From: an uncultured Lachnospiraceae bacterium
Lineage (GTDB): Bacteria; Bacillota; Clostridia; Lachnospirales; Lachnospiraceae
Assembly (NCBI GenBank): GCA_946558695.1
Contig: CAMNTQ010000028.1
Span: 1 to 43,573, forward strand
Reading direction: 5' to 3'
DNA: 43,573 bases
Numbering within the stretch: position 1 is the stretch's first letter; the number at the start of each line of letters is the position of its first letter. A program made the position numbers and the translations under genes. Under the pieces are notes generated by a model. It had not been told where the DNA came from and did no database searches. It saw nothing but the letters and a program-made list of their open reading frames with translations. Of the stretch, positions 35,363-42,813 are shown in pieces.

Positions 35363-35540
35363 GGACGAATAAAACGTCCAGATACGGTTCGGTATACCCG
35401 TATCCTTTCCGGCCACCGCATGTATGTGACATGACGGTAATGACGGGCCGGCATTAGAAGCAATATACGAGGAGTCCACCGGCTTAAGGTGCGTCCTTGT
35501 ATATTTTAAATAGTCTACACGCTCCCTGACGTGTCCGACT
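35363..35540 (-). ncRNA. Candidate structured RNA: five consecutive hairpins upstream of rpsM
   Basis: Five inverted repeats follow one another within 178 bp. They are GGACG/CGTCC (35363-35379), GATACGG/CCGTATC (35381-35404) and nested CCGGCC-ACCG-CATGT/ACATG-CGGT-GGCCGG (35409-35451). Then come a long imperfect stem AATATACGAGGA/GTCCTTGTATATT (35462-35505) and AGTCTACACG/CGTGTCCGACT (35512-35540). None has a T-run. On the minus strand this is leader RNA of rpsM, about 50 nt before its ribosome binding site. It could be an autogenous control element or a decayed mobile element. I recognise no known family. Confidence 0.4.
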
Positions 35541-35587
35541 ATCAGCCGCCTAAATTGTTGCATAAACTCCTTGGATAACCACCACGT

Positions 35588-35659
35588 GTTCCGTGCGCCT
35601 AAGCTCTGTCCGCGCCTTACGGCTTGCCAGACGCTGACGCTTGGGAACAGCTTTCTCAC
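35588..35659 (-). repeat. Interspersed repeat copy in the rpmJ-rpsM spacer
   Basis: This ~72-bp element shares long stretches with 43265-43336: GTTCCGTGCGCCTAAGCTCTGTC, then CGCCTT.CGGC..GCCA, then ACGCTTGGGAAC.GC.TTCTCAC. It begins GTTCC and carries GGAAC near the far end, so it can fold back. The rest of the 35315-35686 spacer holds the hairpin chain, a 30-bp post-stop element (35657-35686), and the rpsM ribosome binding site. Confidence 0.8.
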
Positions 35660-35686
35660 CAAGTGCTCAATGCCAGTGTGCAATGC
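35657..35686 (-). repeat. Post-stop-codon element after rpmJ
   Basis: These 30 bp begin at the base right after the rpmJ stop codon. They match 24 of 30 positions of the 30 bp right after the rpsN stop codon (43416-43445). The inner 19 bp (35655-35673) occur as an identical inverted copy at 42359-42377, in the rpsH-rplF spacer. Confidence 0.8.
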
Positions 35687-35800
35687 CTATCCCTGACGCT
35701 GTTTATGCTTTGGGTTTTCGCAGATAATGCGAACGCTTCCTTTTCTTTTAATCACTTTGCACTTTTCGCAAATTGGTTTTACTGATGATCTAACCTTCAC
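35687..35800 (-). CDS. rpmJ: 50S ribosomal protein L36
   Basis: The 37-aa protein reads [20 protein letters not shown] in its first half, then [17 protein letters not shown]. Cys11, Cys14, Cys27 and a late His form the zinc-binding (C+) L36 knuckle. The start is a GTG at 35800 with AAAGGAGG 7 nt upstream. In most Clostridia rpmJ follows infA at once. Here about 1.1 kb and another gene separate them, and rpmJ is the first gene after a strong promoter at 35915-35943. Confidence 0.97.
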   Translation of the reverse strand: MKVRSSVKPICEKCKVIKRKGSVRIICENPKHKQRQG

Positions 35801-35910
35801 GTCAAATCCTCCTTTCATCCATTGCTCTGCCAACGGTTTACGAGCGCATTTTCCATGCAAATACTGTAACTTAACGGCATTTGCGCATAAAAATACTCAG
35901 AAACGCGCTT
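35801..35910 (-). promoter_or_regulatory. Long 5' leader of rpmJ with alternative pairings
   Basis: The predicted leader is about 107 nt. It can form GCAAAT/ATTTGC, and it contains three GCGC blocks (in AAGCGCG, ATGCGCAAAT and AATGCGCTCG) that could pair in competing ways before the ribosome binding site. It is a candidate control region for the alpha operon, but a low-certainty one. Confidence 0.3.
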
Positions 35911-35914
35911 ATAT

Positions 35915-35943
35915 AGTATAACACTCACAAATCTCTTAGTCAA
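35915..35943 (-). promoter_or_regulatory. Strong promoter upstream of rpmJ
   Basis: On the minus strand, TTGACT (35943-35938), an exact 17-bp spacer and TATACT (35920-35915): near-consensus sigma-A boxes, 12 nt past the stop codon of the zinc-ribbon/YARHG gene. It makes rpmJ-rpsM-rpsK-rpsD-rpoA-rplQ an independent transcription unit. Confidence 0.8.
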
Positions 35944-35955
35944 CCTTTTTTTTAA

Positions 35956-36717
35956 CTATCTCCATCCCATATGCTTCTCATAATCCACAATTGTTTCCAG
36001 ATTTGCCTTTTCGACAGAGTTCATCCTAGATTTCGCTACCTCCTGTGTACAGGAATTATCTCTGTAGTACCATGACTTGCTTCCAAAATAATTTCTCCAT
36101 CGTTTCTTTTCAAAAGCATATCCATGTCTGGCATATATCTCATTTCTGACCGCCTCTACAGTATCCTGATCCATGCCCTCCAAATCGCCATATGTGAGAT
36201 AATACTCATCTGTTGGCCAAAGGTAACCATCCACCTGCACATTATCATAATAATCGTGCTCCCCATAATGGCTTCCCTGATAATAATAATAGTTATTATT
36301 TACTGTACTGACAGGTTTCTCCTGAGCAGTTTCTTTGGCGCTCTCTTGTGCCTGTGCTGCTTCTTCCTGCGCCGCCTGCTTTTCTTCCTCTGTCTGTATT
36401 CTGGCGGCTTCCGCTTCTTTCGCCTGTTCCTCTGCCCGCTCCTTTTCCTCCTGGACGGCTCTCATCTCCGCTTCGCGTCCTTTTTTGGAAATATAAGCAA
36501 AGCAGGCAATCACCACTATAATCAATACACCCGCAAGAATAAAGAGTCCCGTTTTCATCATCCGCATCTGTGAATTACTATGATCCGGCTCAAATTGAAT
36601 TCCTTTTTCATACACATCCTTTTTCTGCTCTATATCCCCATCTGCAACCTGTTCGCCGCACTCTGGACAAAACCGGGCATCATCCGGTAATTCTTTTCCG
36701 CAATTCTTACAGTACAT
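35956..36717 (-). CDS. Zinc-ribbon membrane protein with YARHG domain, inserted between infA and rpmJ
   Basis: The 253-aa protein begins with a double CxxC zinc ribbon (MYCKNCGKELPDDARFCPECG), then one membrane helix (GLFILAGVLIIVVIACFAYI). An Ala/Glu/Gln-rich coiled coil of about 70 residues follows, then a Tyr-rich segment (NNNYYYYQGSHYGEHDYYD). A C-terminal YARHG-type domain contains AVRNEIYARHGYAFEKKRWRNYF. YARHG domains are thought to be extracellular and wall- or envelope-associated; the function is unknown. I chose the ATG at 36717 (GAGGG 7 nt upstream); an ATG at 36750 is also possible. It is neither ribosomal nor normally found in this operon, so it is probably an insertion into the locus. 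Confidence 0.85.
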   Translation of the reverse strand: MYCKNCGKELPDDARFCPECGEQVADGDIEQKKDVYEKGIQFEPDHSNSQMRMMKTGLFILAGVLIIVVIACFAYISKKGREAEMRAVQEEKERAEEQAKEAEAARIQTEEEKQAAQEEAAQAQESAKETAQEKPVSTVNNNYYYYQGSHYGEHDYYDNVQVDGYLWPTDEYYLTYGDLEGMDQDTVEAVRNEIYARHGYAFEKKRWRNYFGSKSWYYRDNSCTQEVAKSRMNSVEKANLETIVDYEKHMGWR

Positions 36718-36757
36718 GCCTTTTCCCTCTTTTCTTTCGTAATCTTGCATCTATACC

Positions 36758-36801
36758 CTCAGTGTACAGAGAAAGGTACACACGGTCCTTTGTACACTGA
36801 G
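36758..36801 (-). promoter_or_regulatory. 11-bp perfect inverted repeat upstream of the YARHG gene
   Basis: CTCAGTGTACA (36758-36768) and TGTACACTGAG (36791-36801) pair perfectly around 22 nt. On the minus strand the second arm runs into GAGGG just before the ATG at 36750, so the hairpin could mask a ribosome binding site. There is no T-run. It may instead be a protein-binding operator. Confidence 0.45.
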
Positions 36802-36842
36802 AGCAGCGATTACACAGCCAAACTAATGCACTCATACATGTT

Positions 36843-36887
36843 AAAAAGATGTCCTCATACAAGCGATTCGCACACGGACACCTTTTT
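36843..36887 (-). terminator. Terminator-like hairpin after infA
   Basis: On the minus strand, AAAAAGGTGTCC pairs with GGACATCTTTTT (one G-U). The loop contains a small inner palindrome GCGA-A-TCGC. The stem runs straight into five Ts and lies 6 nt after the infA stop codon. It should end or reduce transcription of the spc unit here. Confidence 0.7.
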
Positions 36888-36892
36888 TACTG

Positions 36893-37111
36893 CTACTTGT
36901 CTCTCCAGATAATTCTTCCTTTGGAAAGATCATAAGGAGATAACTCCAACGTTACTTTATCCCCCGGAAGGATTTTTATAAAGTTCATACGAAGTTTTCC
37001 GCTGATGTGTGCAAGCACCTGATGCCCGTTTTCCAATTCCACCTGAAACATGGCGTTCGGCAGCTTCTCTACTACTGTTCCTTCAATCTCGATTACGTCA
37101 GCCTTTGACAT
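36893..37111 (-). CDS. infA: Translation initiation factor IF-1
   Basis: The 72-aa S1/OB-fold protein reads [20 protein letters not shown], then [42 protein letters not shown] and RIIWR. Length and sequence are standard for IF-1, which binds the ribosomal A site during initiation. It follows the KOW-protein gene by 3 nt. A terminator-like hairpin lies just downstream, so infA is the functional end of the upstream (spc) transcription unit. Confidence 0.98.
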   Translation of the reverse strand: MSKADVIEIEGTVVEKLPNAMFQVELENGHQVLAHISGKLRMNFIKILPGDKVTLELSPYDLSKGRIIWRDK

Positions 37112-37114
37112 ATA

Positions 37115-37375
37115 TTAATCCTCCTGTTTTACCTCTTCCTTTTTCCAGTCTTTCAGTATCCGTTTGATTCTTACGTCATCAATGTCATGGATATCATACT
37201 TATCTTTAATAATCTGAATATGTTTCTTTTTTTTCTTCTTCGGTTTATCCAATGTCCGTACTTTTCCGTCCACTAAATATACATATGCAGCGTCCTCAGC
37301 GATTATCACATACATTTTTCCTTCGTCGTGACCTGCAGCTGATCTGGCAAGCATCCCAATACAATTTTCCCTCAT
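37115..37375 (-). CDS. KOW-domain RNA-binding protein (L14e/L6e/L27e-like)
   Basis: The 86-aa basic protein has an N-terminal KOW-like barrel (GMLARSAAGHDEGKMYVIIAEDAAYVYLVDGK), a KKKKKK stretch, and a charged helical tail. Clostridia commonly carry such a gene between map and infA, annotated as a KOW-domain or L14E-like RNA-binding protein. A ribosome-associated role is presumed, not shown. It lies 3 nt after map and 3 nt before infA. Confidence 0.88.
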   Translation of the reverse strand: MRENCIGMLARSAAGHDEGKMYVIIAEDAAYVYLVDGKVRTLDKPKKKKKKHIQIIKDKYDIHDIDDVRIKRILKDWKKEEVKQED

Positions 37376-37378
37376 ATC

Positions 37379-38149
37379 TTATGCCCGCTCCTCACTTTCA
37401 GTCAATGTTAATAACTTTGGCTCGCCGTCAGTGATCAGCACCGTGTTCTCATAATGCGCTGAAACAGACCTGTCCCGGCTCACAACTGTCCATTCGTCAT
37501 CCATCCAGTCAACTTCCCATGTACCCATATTGATCATAGGTTCGATCGCCAGTGTCATACCTGCTTTCAGCTTAACGCCTCTCCGATTCATCACATAATT
37601 CGGTATCTGCGGAGATTCGTGAAGTTTTGTACCCACCCCGTGACCGCATAGATCACGGACTACCCCATATCCAAAACTTTCCGCGTATGTTCCTATGGCA
37701 TTGGAAATATCAAATAGATGATTGCCTTCTTTGGCATACTTTATACCTTCAAAAAAGCTTTGTCTTGTGACTTCTATAAGTTTTTCTGCCTCTCTGCTTA
37801 TCTCTCCAATGCCATGAGTCCTCGCGGCATCGGAATGATAACCTTTATATATTACACCTGCGTCCAGACTGACAACATCCCCATCCTTTAAGATACGTTT
37901 ACTGCTCGGAATACCATGAACGACTTCCTCATTCACCGACACGCAGATCGATGCAGGATACCCGTTATAATTTAAAAAAGAAGGAATACAATTATAACTC
38001 CTTATGATTTCCTCACCCAGCCGGTCTATATCCAACGTACTTATACCCGGACGAAGTGCTTTTTCAAGTTCCTTATGCACAATTTCTAAGATTCTTCCAG
38101 ACTCGGTCATCAGCTCGATTTCCCTGGTCGACTTAATTTCGATTGGCAT
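37379..38149 (-). CDS. map: Type I methionine aminopeptidase
   Basis: The 256-aa M24A enzyme has metal-ligand motifs SLDAGVIYKGYHSDAART (two Asp), GHGVGTKLHE (His), AIEPM (Glu) and SAHYENTVLI (Glu). It removes the initiator Met from nascent proteins. There is no N-terminal zinc-finger extension, as usual for bacterial type Ia. It starts 4 nt after adk, with GGAG inside the adk stop region. Confidence 0.98.
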   Translation of the reverse strand: MPIEIKSTREIELMTESGRILEIVHKELEKALRPGISTLDIDRLGEEIIRSYNCIPSFLNYNGYPASICVSVNEEVVHGIPSSKRILKDGDVVSLDAGVIYKGYHSDAARTHGIGEISREAEKLIEVTRQSFFEGIKYAKEGNHLFDISNAIGTYAESFGYGVVRDLCGHGVGTKLHESPQIPNYVMNRRGVKLKAGMTLAIEPMINMGTWEVDWMDDEWTVVSRDRSVSAHYENTVLITDGEPKLLTLTESEERA

Positions 38150-38153
38150 GTCA

Positions 38154-38798
38154 TTACTCTCCTAAAATATCAACAATTGCCTGAAATACATCATTCATGT
38201 CAACTGTACCGTCAACAGTCTTTAAAATACCAGCCTTTGAATAGTACTCAATCAGCGGCTGTGTCTGCTCATGATAAACATTCAGACGCTTCTGCACCGT
38301 CTCCGGCTTGTCATCATCTCTAAGAATGAGTTCTTTTCCGCATGTATCACAGATTCCCTCTTCTTTTGTAGGCGCAAATACGAGATGATATGTAGCGCCG
38401 CAGCCTACGCATGCACGTCTTCCGCCCATACGGTTTACTATATTTTCATCCGGAACATCTACATCAATCGCGTAATCCATCTTCTGTCCCAGATCTGCAA
38501 GTGCCTTATCGAGTGCTTCCGCCTGAGGGATTGTTCTCGGGAAACCATCTAATACGTAGCCGTTAGAACAGTCCTCCTGATTCACTCGGTCTACAACCAG
38601 ATCCACAACTAATTCATCCGGCACGAGAAGTCCCTGATCCATGTATGTTTTTGCTTTTTTCCCTAATTCCGTACCGTTTTTTATATTTGCACGAAAGATA
38701 TCGCCTGTTGAAATATGAGGAATATCATACTTAGCTGCAATTTTTTTTGCCTGAGTCCCTTTTCCTGCGCCTGGAGCGCCTAACATAATGATTTTCAT
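38154..38798 (-). CDS. adk: Adenylate kinase, zinc-lid type
   Basis: The 214-aa enzyme has the P-loop [10 protein letters not shown] at residues 7-16, the DGFPRT motif, and a long LID domain carrying four zinc-binding Cys (130, 133, 150, 153), the Gram-positive pattern. It interconverts ATP + AMP and 2 ADP. It lies between secY and map as in most Firmicutes. AAGGAGG precedes the ATG. Confidence 0.98.
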   Translation of the reverse strand: MKIIMLGAPGAGKGTQAKKIAAKYDIPHISTGDIFRANIKNGTELGKKAKTYMDQGLLVPDELVVDLVVDRVNQEDCSNGYVLDGFPRTIPQAEALDKALADLGQKMDYAIDVDVPDENIVNRMGGRRACVGCGATYHLVFAPTKEEGICDTCGKELILRDDDKPETVQKRLNVYHEQTQPLIEYYSKAGILKTVDGTVDMNDVFQAIVDILGE

Positions 38799-38828
38799 AA
38801 ATTCATTCCTCCTTATAACATTTTAACC

Positions 38829-38852
38829 CGCGAAATTATAAATTCCGCGAGT
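38829..38852 (-). promoter_or_regulatory. Hairpin between secY and adk
   Basis: On the minus strand, CTCGCGGAATT and AATTTCGCGGG pair with a 3-nt loop and a short T-poor tail. It could tune read-through or RNA processing between secY and adk. Confidence 0.4.
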
Positions 38853-38864
38853 TGAAAATGACTC

Positions 38865-40181
38865 TTAGTTATTTAAAAATCCCTTGTAATTGCGTACAAG
38901 CATTTGCGATTCAACCTGTTTGATCGTCTCAAGTATAACGCTGACAATAATGATAAGAGACGTTCCGCCGAAAGAAACCTGCGCTCCAAGCCAGCCGTTG
39001 AAGAAGATCGGAATCACCTGAACAATCACAAGCCCACAAGCTCCAATAAAGATAATATAATTCAATATCTTTGTCAAATATTCAACCGTCGGCTTTCCTG
39101 GCCGTATTCCCGGAATAAAACCGCCGCTCTTTTTCATGTTATTTGCAATCTCTAATGGATTAAATGTAATGGACGTGTAAAAATATGCAAAAAATACTGT
39201 AAGCACTATATATACAATTAGTCCCCACGAATATTTCAACTGTTCCGGATTACACCAGTTCCCCTGATTCATTCCTCTGAGTATCTCACCGCCGATTCCC
39301 TTTGTATTGTCTTTTCCAAGAAAGGAAGCAATAACGATCGGAAACTGCATTAATGAGGAAGAAAAGATGATCGGTATAACGCCCGCTGTGTTAATCTTAA
39401 GCGGAATGTGTGTTGACTGACCACCGAACGTCCGTCTGCCTGTTGTTTTCTGAGAATACTGAACGGCAATTCTTCTCTCGCCGTCCTGCAGGACAACAAC
39501 AAATACTACCAGTGCAACAATAATCGCAATAATGATAATAACAGCCAGTCCGCCTTTAGCAACGCTCTTATCCTTAACAAACTGCTCAAACAGAGTTGCC
39601 ATATCATTTGGAATACGCGAAATAATATTGATCACCAACACCATTGAAATACCATTTCCAATACCTTTTTCAGTAATCCTCTCGCCGATCCACATCAGAA
39701 ACGCAGAACCTGCTGTCAGCGTCAGTACAACACTTGCGGCATTTACAAAATTGTAATCTGTCAAAAGTCCCTGACGCCCAAACCCAACTGCCATCGCCGT
39801 AGATTCAAGAAGTGCAAGCGCTACTGTAAGATAACGCGTCATTGCCACGATCTTCTTTCTGCCGTCTTCACCATCCTTCTGCATCTCTTCAAGCGCGGGA
39901 ATCGCAATTGTAAGAAGCTGCATAATGATCGAAGAAGTAATATACGGAGTGATACTGAGTGCAAATACTGACATTCTCTCAAAGGAACCACCTGTGAAAG
40001 CGTTAAACAAATTAAACGCTTCCCCAGTGTTCTGTTCAAAGAATCTTTGAATATATGTTGGATTTACTCCAGGTGTCGGAAGTCCCGATCCAATCCTTAT
40101 TACGATTAACATCAAAAACGTATATCCGATTTTTCTGCGAATGTCTTTGATTCCCCATGCCCTTCGGAAAGTTTCTAACAT
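38865..40181 (-). CDS. secY: Preprotein translocase subunit SecY
   Basis: The 438-aa protein has ten hydrophobic helices. SecY landmarks include the N-terminal FRRAWGIKDIRRKIGYTFLMLIVIRIGSGLPTPGVN, the plug-side helix, the KTTGRRTFGGQSTHIPLKINTAGVIPIIF loop and the late GIRPGKPTVEYLTKIL. It forms the protein-conducting channel with SecE and SecG, encoded elsewhere. The start codon shares one base with the rplO stop codon (TAATG), so the two are translationally coupled. Confidence 0.98.
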   Translation of the reverse strand: MLETFRRAWGIKDIRRKIGYTFLMLIVIRIGSGLPTPGVNPTYIQRFFEQNTGEAFNLFNAFTGGSFERMSVFALSITPYITSSIIMQLLTIAIPALEEMQKDGEDGRKKIVAMTRYLTVALALLESTAMAVGFGRQGLLTDYNFVNAASVVLTLTAGSAFLMWIGERITEKGIGNGISMVLVINIISRIPNDMATLFEQFVKDKSVAKGGLAVIIIIAIIVALVVFVVVLQDGERRIAVQYSQKTTGRRTFGGQSTHIPLKINTAGVIPIIFSSSLMQFPIVIASFLGKDNTKGIGGEILRGMNQGNWCNPEQLKYSWGLIVYIVLTVFFAYFYTSITFNPLEIANNMKKSGGFIPGIRPGKPTVEYLTKILNYIIFIGACGLVIVQVIPIFFNGWLGAQVSFGGTSLIIIVSVILETIKQVESQMLVRNYKGFLNN

Positions 40182-40621
40182 TAGATCACCTCTGCTTTTC
40201 CACCTACAGCCTCAATTTTAGCTATCGCACCTGCGCTGAACGCATTCGCTTTTACGGTCAGCTTCTTCGTAAGCTCACCATTGCCAAGAATCTTAACGCC
40301 ATCTCTTGCATTTTTTACGATTCCCTGCTCCAATAATGTCTCAACAGAAACTACTGCTTCATTATCAAAAACCTCAAGAGCACTTACATTGATACCAACG
40401 ATTTCTTTTGAATTTCTATTCGTGAAACCTCTTTTTGGTATTCTTCTATATAATGGCATCTGTCCGCCTTCAAAACCCGGTCTTGTACCTCCGGAACGGG
40501 CTCTCTGACCTTTATGGCCCTTACCGGCAGTTTTACCATTTCCAGAACCGTGTCCACGTCCTCTTCTGAAATTATCACTGTGCTTTGCTCCATCAGCAGG
40601 TCTTAAATTTGATAAATCCAT
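40181..40621 (-). CDS. rplO: 50S ribosomal protein L15
   Basis: The 146-aa L15 has the glycine/arginine-rich N-terminal extension ([45 protein letters not shown]) that threads into 23S rRNA, and the globular C-terminal domain. AAGGAGG precedes the ATG. It follows rpmD by 27 nt and couples to secY. Confidence 0.98.
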   Translation of the reverse strand: MDLSNLRPADGAKHSDNFRRGRGHGSGNGKTAGKGHKGQRARSGGTRPGFEGGQMPLYRRIPKRGFTNRNSKEIVGINVSALEVFDNEAVVSVETLLEQGIVKNARDGVKILGNGELTKKLTVKANAFSAGAIAKIEAVGGKAEVI

Positions 40622-40648
40622 TGTGACACCTCCTTATCTGAATATTTT

Positions 40649-40828
40649 CTACGCTTCTTCCACCTTCACCAGATGTTCAACCTGTTTAACCATACCTCTT
40701 GTTGCTGCGTTATCCGGCAGTTCAACTGTCTTATAAAGTTTCTTAAGCCCTAAAGCTTCTACAGTCTTCTTATGCTTCGGCACAGCTCCAATTGTAGATT
40801 TTACCAATGTAACTTTTAAATTTGCCAT
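40649..40828 (-). CDS. rpmD: 50S ribosomal protein L30
   Basis: The 59-aa protein has the L30 core LKVTLVKSTIGAVPKHKKTV and EALGLKKLYKTVELPDNAATRGMVKQVEHLVKVEEA, as a complete bacterial-type L30. The ATG at 40828 has AAGGAGG upstream, and it follows rpsE by 14 nt. It was located by translating the rpsE-rplO gap. Confidence 0.97.
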   Translation of the reverse strand: MANLKVTLVKSTIGAVPKHKKTVEALGLKKLYKTVELPDNAATRGMVKQVEHLVKVEEA

Positions 40829-40842
40829 CTTAATCTACCTCC

Positions 40843-41352
40843 TTAGCCTAAGATTTCTTCTACCGACTTACCGCGGAGTTTAGCCACCTCTTCCGGTGTC
40901 TTAACCTGACTTAACCCGCTGATAGTAGCAAGGACTACATTCTGCTTATTGTTCGAGCCAAGAGATTTTGTACGGATATTCTTGATTCCTGCCATCTCGA
41001 TAACGGCACGCGCCGGGCCTCCGGCAATCACTCCTGTACCTTCCGGCGCCTTCTTGAGCAATACGGAAGCTCCTCCGAATTTACCGATAAAATCATGGGT
41101 AATACTCTCATGGTCATCTAATGCTACTGTAATCAAATGCTTTGCTGCATCCTCTTTTCCTTTACGAATCGCTTCCGGAATTTCAGTAGCTTTTCCTAAG
41201 CCTGCACCAACATGGCCATTTCCATCGCCAACAACTACTAAAGCTGTGAATCTCATATTACGGCCACCCTTAACAACTTTGGTTACACGCTTGATTGATA
41301 CCACTTTTTCTGTTAATTCCAATGAACTAGCATCAATACGTTCCTGTTTCAT
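40843..41352 (-). CDS. rpsE: 30S ribosomal protein S5
   Basis: The 169-aa S5 has the double-stranded RNA-binding N-domain ([48 protein letters not shown]) and the C-terminal domain ([22 protein letters not shown]). It contributes to decoding fidelity. GGAGGAG precedes the ATG. Standard spacing on both sides. Confidence 0.98.
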   Translation of the reverse strand: MKQERIDASSLELTEKVVSIKRVTKVVKGGRNMRFTALVVVGDGNGHVGAGLGKATEIPEAIRKGKEDAAKHLITVALDDHESITHDFIGKFGGASVLLKKAPEGTGVIAGGPARAVIEMAGIKNIRTKSLGSNNKQNVVLATISGLSQVKTPEEVAKLRGKSVEEILG

Positions 41353-41366
41353 GTGTGCTCCTCCTT

Positions 41367-41735
41367 CTAGAAATTCAATCCAGCTTCTCTAGCTGCATCG
41401 GCTAATGCCTGAATCTTACCGTGATATATGAAGCCGCCTCTGTCAAAGACAACATCTTTAATACCTTTTTCAATTGCTTTCTCAGCGATTACTTTACCTA
41501 AATATGCCGCAGCCTCAATGTTATTTGTTTTTTCTAAATTTGCTTTCACATCTTTCTGAAGAGTGGAAGCGGAAACCAGTGTATGATGAGCTGTGTCATC
41601 AATAATCTGCGCATACATATGATTATTGCTTCTGAACACTGCCAAACGCGGGCACTGTGCCGTACCGCTCAAACGGTTACGTAATTTTTTGTGCTTATTG
41701 GCACGAACAACACTTCTTGATTTTTTGCTGACCAT
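41367..41735 (-). CDS. rplR: 50S ribosomal protein L18
   Basis: The 122-aa L18 contains [27 protein letters not shown] and [28 protein letters not shown]. It binds 5S rRNA. I chose the ATG at 41735, 8 nt after AAAGGAG. The in-frame GTG at 41741 lies too close to that site. Confidence 0.97.
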   Translation of the reverse strand: MVSKKSRSVVRANKHKKLRNRLSGTAQCPRLAVFRSNNHMYAQIIDDTAHHTLVSASTLQKDVKANLEKTNNIEAAAYLGKVIAEKAIEKGIKDVVFDRGGFIYHGKIQALADAAREAGLNF

Positions 41736-41752
41736 TTTCACACTCTCCTTTC

Positions 41753-42295
41753 TTATTTCTTACCTGTCTTGCCGACTTTACGTCTGATCACTTCATCAGC
41801 ATATTTGATACCCTTGCCTTTGTATGGCTCCGGTCTTCTCTTGTCTCTGATCTCAGCCGCATACTGTCCGACTTTTTCTTTGCTGATACCCTTAACGATG
41901 ATTTTATTCTGTCCTTCTAAAACAGTCTCAACGCCTTCCGGATCAATCATCTCTACCGGATGGGAATATCCTAAACTCAAGGTTAATTTGTTACCAGACT
42001 TTGCCGCTCTGTATCCAACACCATTTACTTCCAGAACCTTCTGATAACCTTCCGTAACACCAACAACCATATTATTGATCAGTGTTCTTGTAAGGCCATG
42101 AAGAGACTTCATTTTTTTCAGATCGTTCGGCCTTGTAACAATTACTTCTTCGCCTTCCTTTTTAATTTCCATCTCTGCAGGAAGCTCTCTCTCAAGAGTT
42201 CCCTTCGGACCTTTTACAGTCACTTTATTATTCTCTGCAATTTCAACAGTTACACCTGCTGGAATTTTAACTGGCAGTCTGCCTATACGTGACAT
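41753..42295 (-). CDS. rplF: 50S ribosomal protein L6
   Basis: The 180-aa L6 has two homologous domains and the C-terminal signature [26 protein letters not shown]. It starts at the ATG at 42295 with AGGAGG upstream. The 518-bp repeat-rich spacer separates it from rpsH, which normally precedes it by about 10-30 bp. Confidence 0.98.
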   Translation of the reverse strand: MSRIGRLPVKIPAGVTVEIAENNKVTVKGPKGTLERELPAEMEIKKEGEEVIVTRPNDLKKMKSLHGLTRTLINNMVVGVTEGYQKVLEVNGVGYRAAKSGNKLTLSLGYSHPVEMIDPEGVETVLEGQNKIIVKGISKEKVGQYAAEIRDKRRPEPYKGKGIKYADEVIRRKVGKTGKK

Positions 42296-42366
42296 TGCCT
42301 TTTCCTCCTTAACTTAAATTTTCGGAACAAATCAAAAACGTTTGCTCTGTTTTCAGTTGCATTGAG

Positions 42367-42442
42367 CACTTGGTGAGGTATTCCCCGAACCTAGTGCGAA
42401 AGCACACTCGGCTCACTTGGCGAAGTATTTTCAAGCCTAGTG
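42367..42442. repeat. Degenerate direct repeat, 47-bp period
   Basis: CACTTGGTGAGGTATT...CCTAGTG (42367-42396) recurs as CACTTGGCGAAGTATT...CCTAGTG (42414-42442). The first copy overlaps the left inverted end of the spacer element. Confidence 0.75.
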
Positions 42443-42497
42443 ACCGTAGTGTTTCCATTAGAGTGACGACGGCGTTTCCTCCGTCAAGTGGTTAATA

Positions 42498-42760
42498 TTA
42501 AGGAAGTTCTTTTCGCTAAGCTCGTGAAAGACCTCGCTAAGCTCATAGAACAACCTCGCACTAAGTTCATCCCGCGCGCAGGCGCTTGGATTCACTAAGT
42601 TGCTTTCGGTTTAAGGAAGTTCTTTTCGCTAAGCTCGTGAAAGACCTCGCTAAGCTCATAGAACAACCTCGCACTAAGTTCATCCCGCGCGCAGGCGCTT
42701 GGATTCACTAAGTTGCTTTCGGTTTAAGGAAATTCTTTTCGCTAAGCTCATAGAACAACC
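42498..42760. repeat. Perfect 113-bp tandem duplication plus truncated third copy
   Basis: The unit starting TTAAGGAAGTTCTTTTCGC spans 42498-42610 and again 42611-42723, with no difference that I can see. A third, diverged copy starts at 42724. It has an internal loss of 22 bp between two GCTAAGCTC motifs and ends near 42760. Perfect identity implies a recent duplication. Confidence 0.93.
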
Positions 42761-42813
42761 TTCTCACTAGGCTCACCCGGCGCTGACGCTTGGCTTTGCC
42801 AAGTGTTCAGTGT

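Larger units (their letters stand above)
42296..42813 (-). repeat. 518-bp repeat-filled spacer between rpsH and rplF
   Basis: No credible gene lies here. The 455 bp from 42359 to 42813 are bounded by imperfect 15-bp inverted ends (GCATTGAGCACTTGG at 42359-42373, CCAAGTGTTCAGTGT at 42799-42813). The right end abuts the rpsH stop codon. Inside are a 47-bp-period repeat, a 113-bp tandem duplication and the family motif CCTTCTCACTAGGCTC (42759-42774). The remaining bases next to rplF hold its ribosome binding site. Confidence 0.85.

Noticed and set aside
35381..35404. tRNA T-arm-like segment (GATACGGTTCGG...CCGTATC)
   Set aside because: No acceptor, D or anticodon arms of proper size fit around it; it is better explained as one of the five hairpins.
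35345..35683. 112-codon open frame on the minus strand between rpmJ and rpsM
   Set aside because: It runs through the repeat element and the hairpin chain and lacks a convincing ribosome binding site. Its only similarity I could find is to the frame at 43169-43393, which is the other copy of the same repeat. It is treated as a by-product of the repeat.
42498..42760. CRISPR-like array
   Set aside because: The repeats are 113 bp and directly adjacent, without unique spacers, and there are no cas genes.
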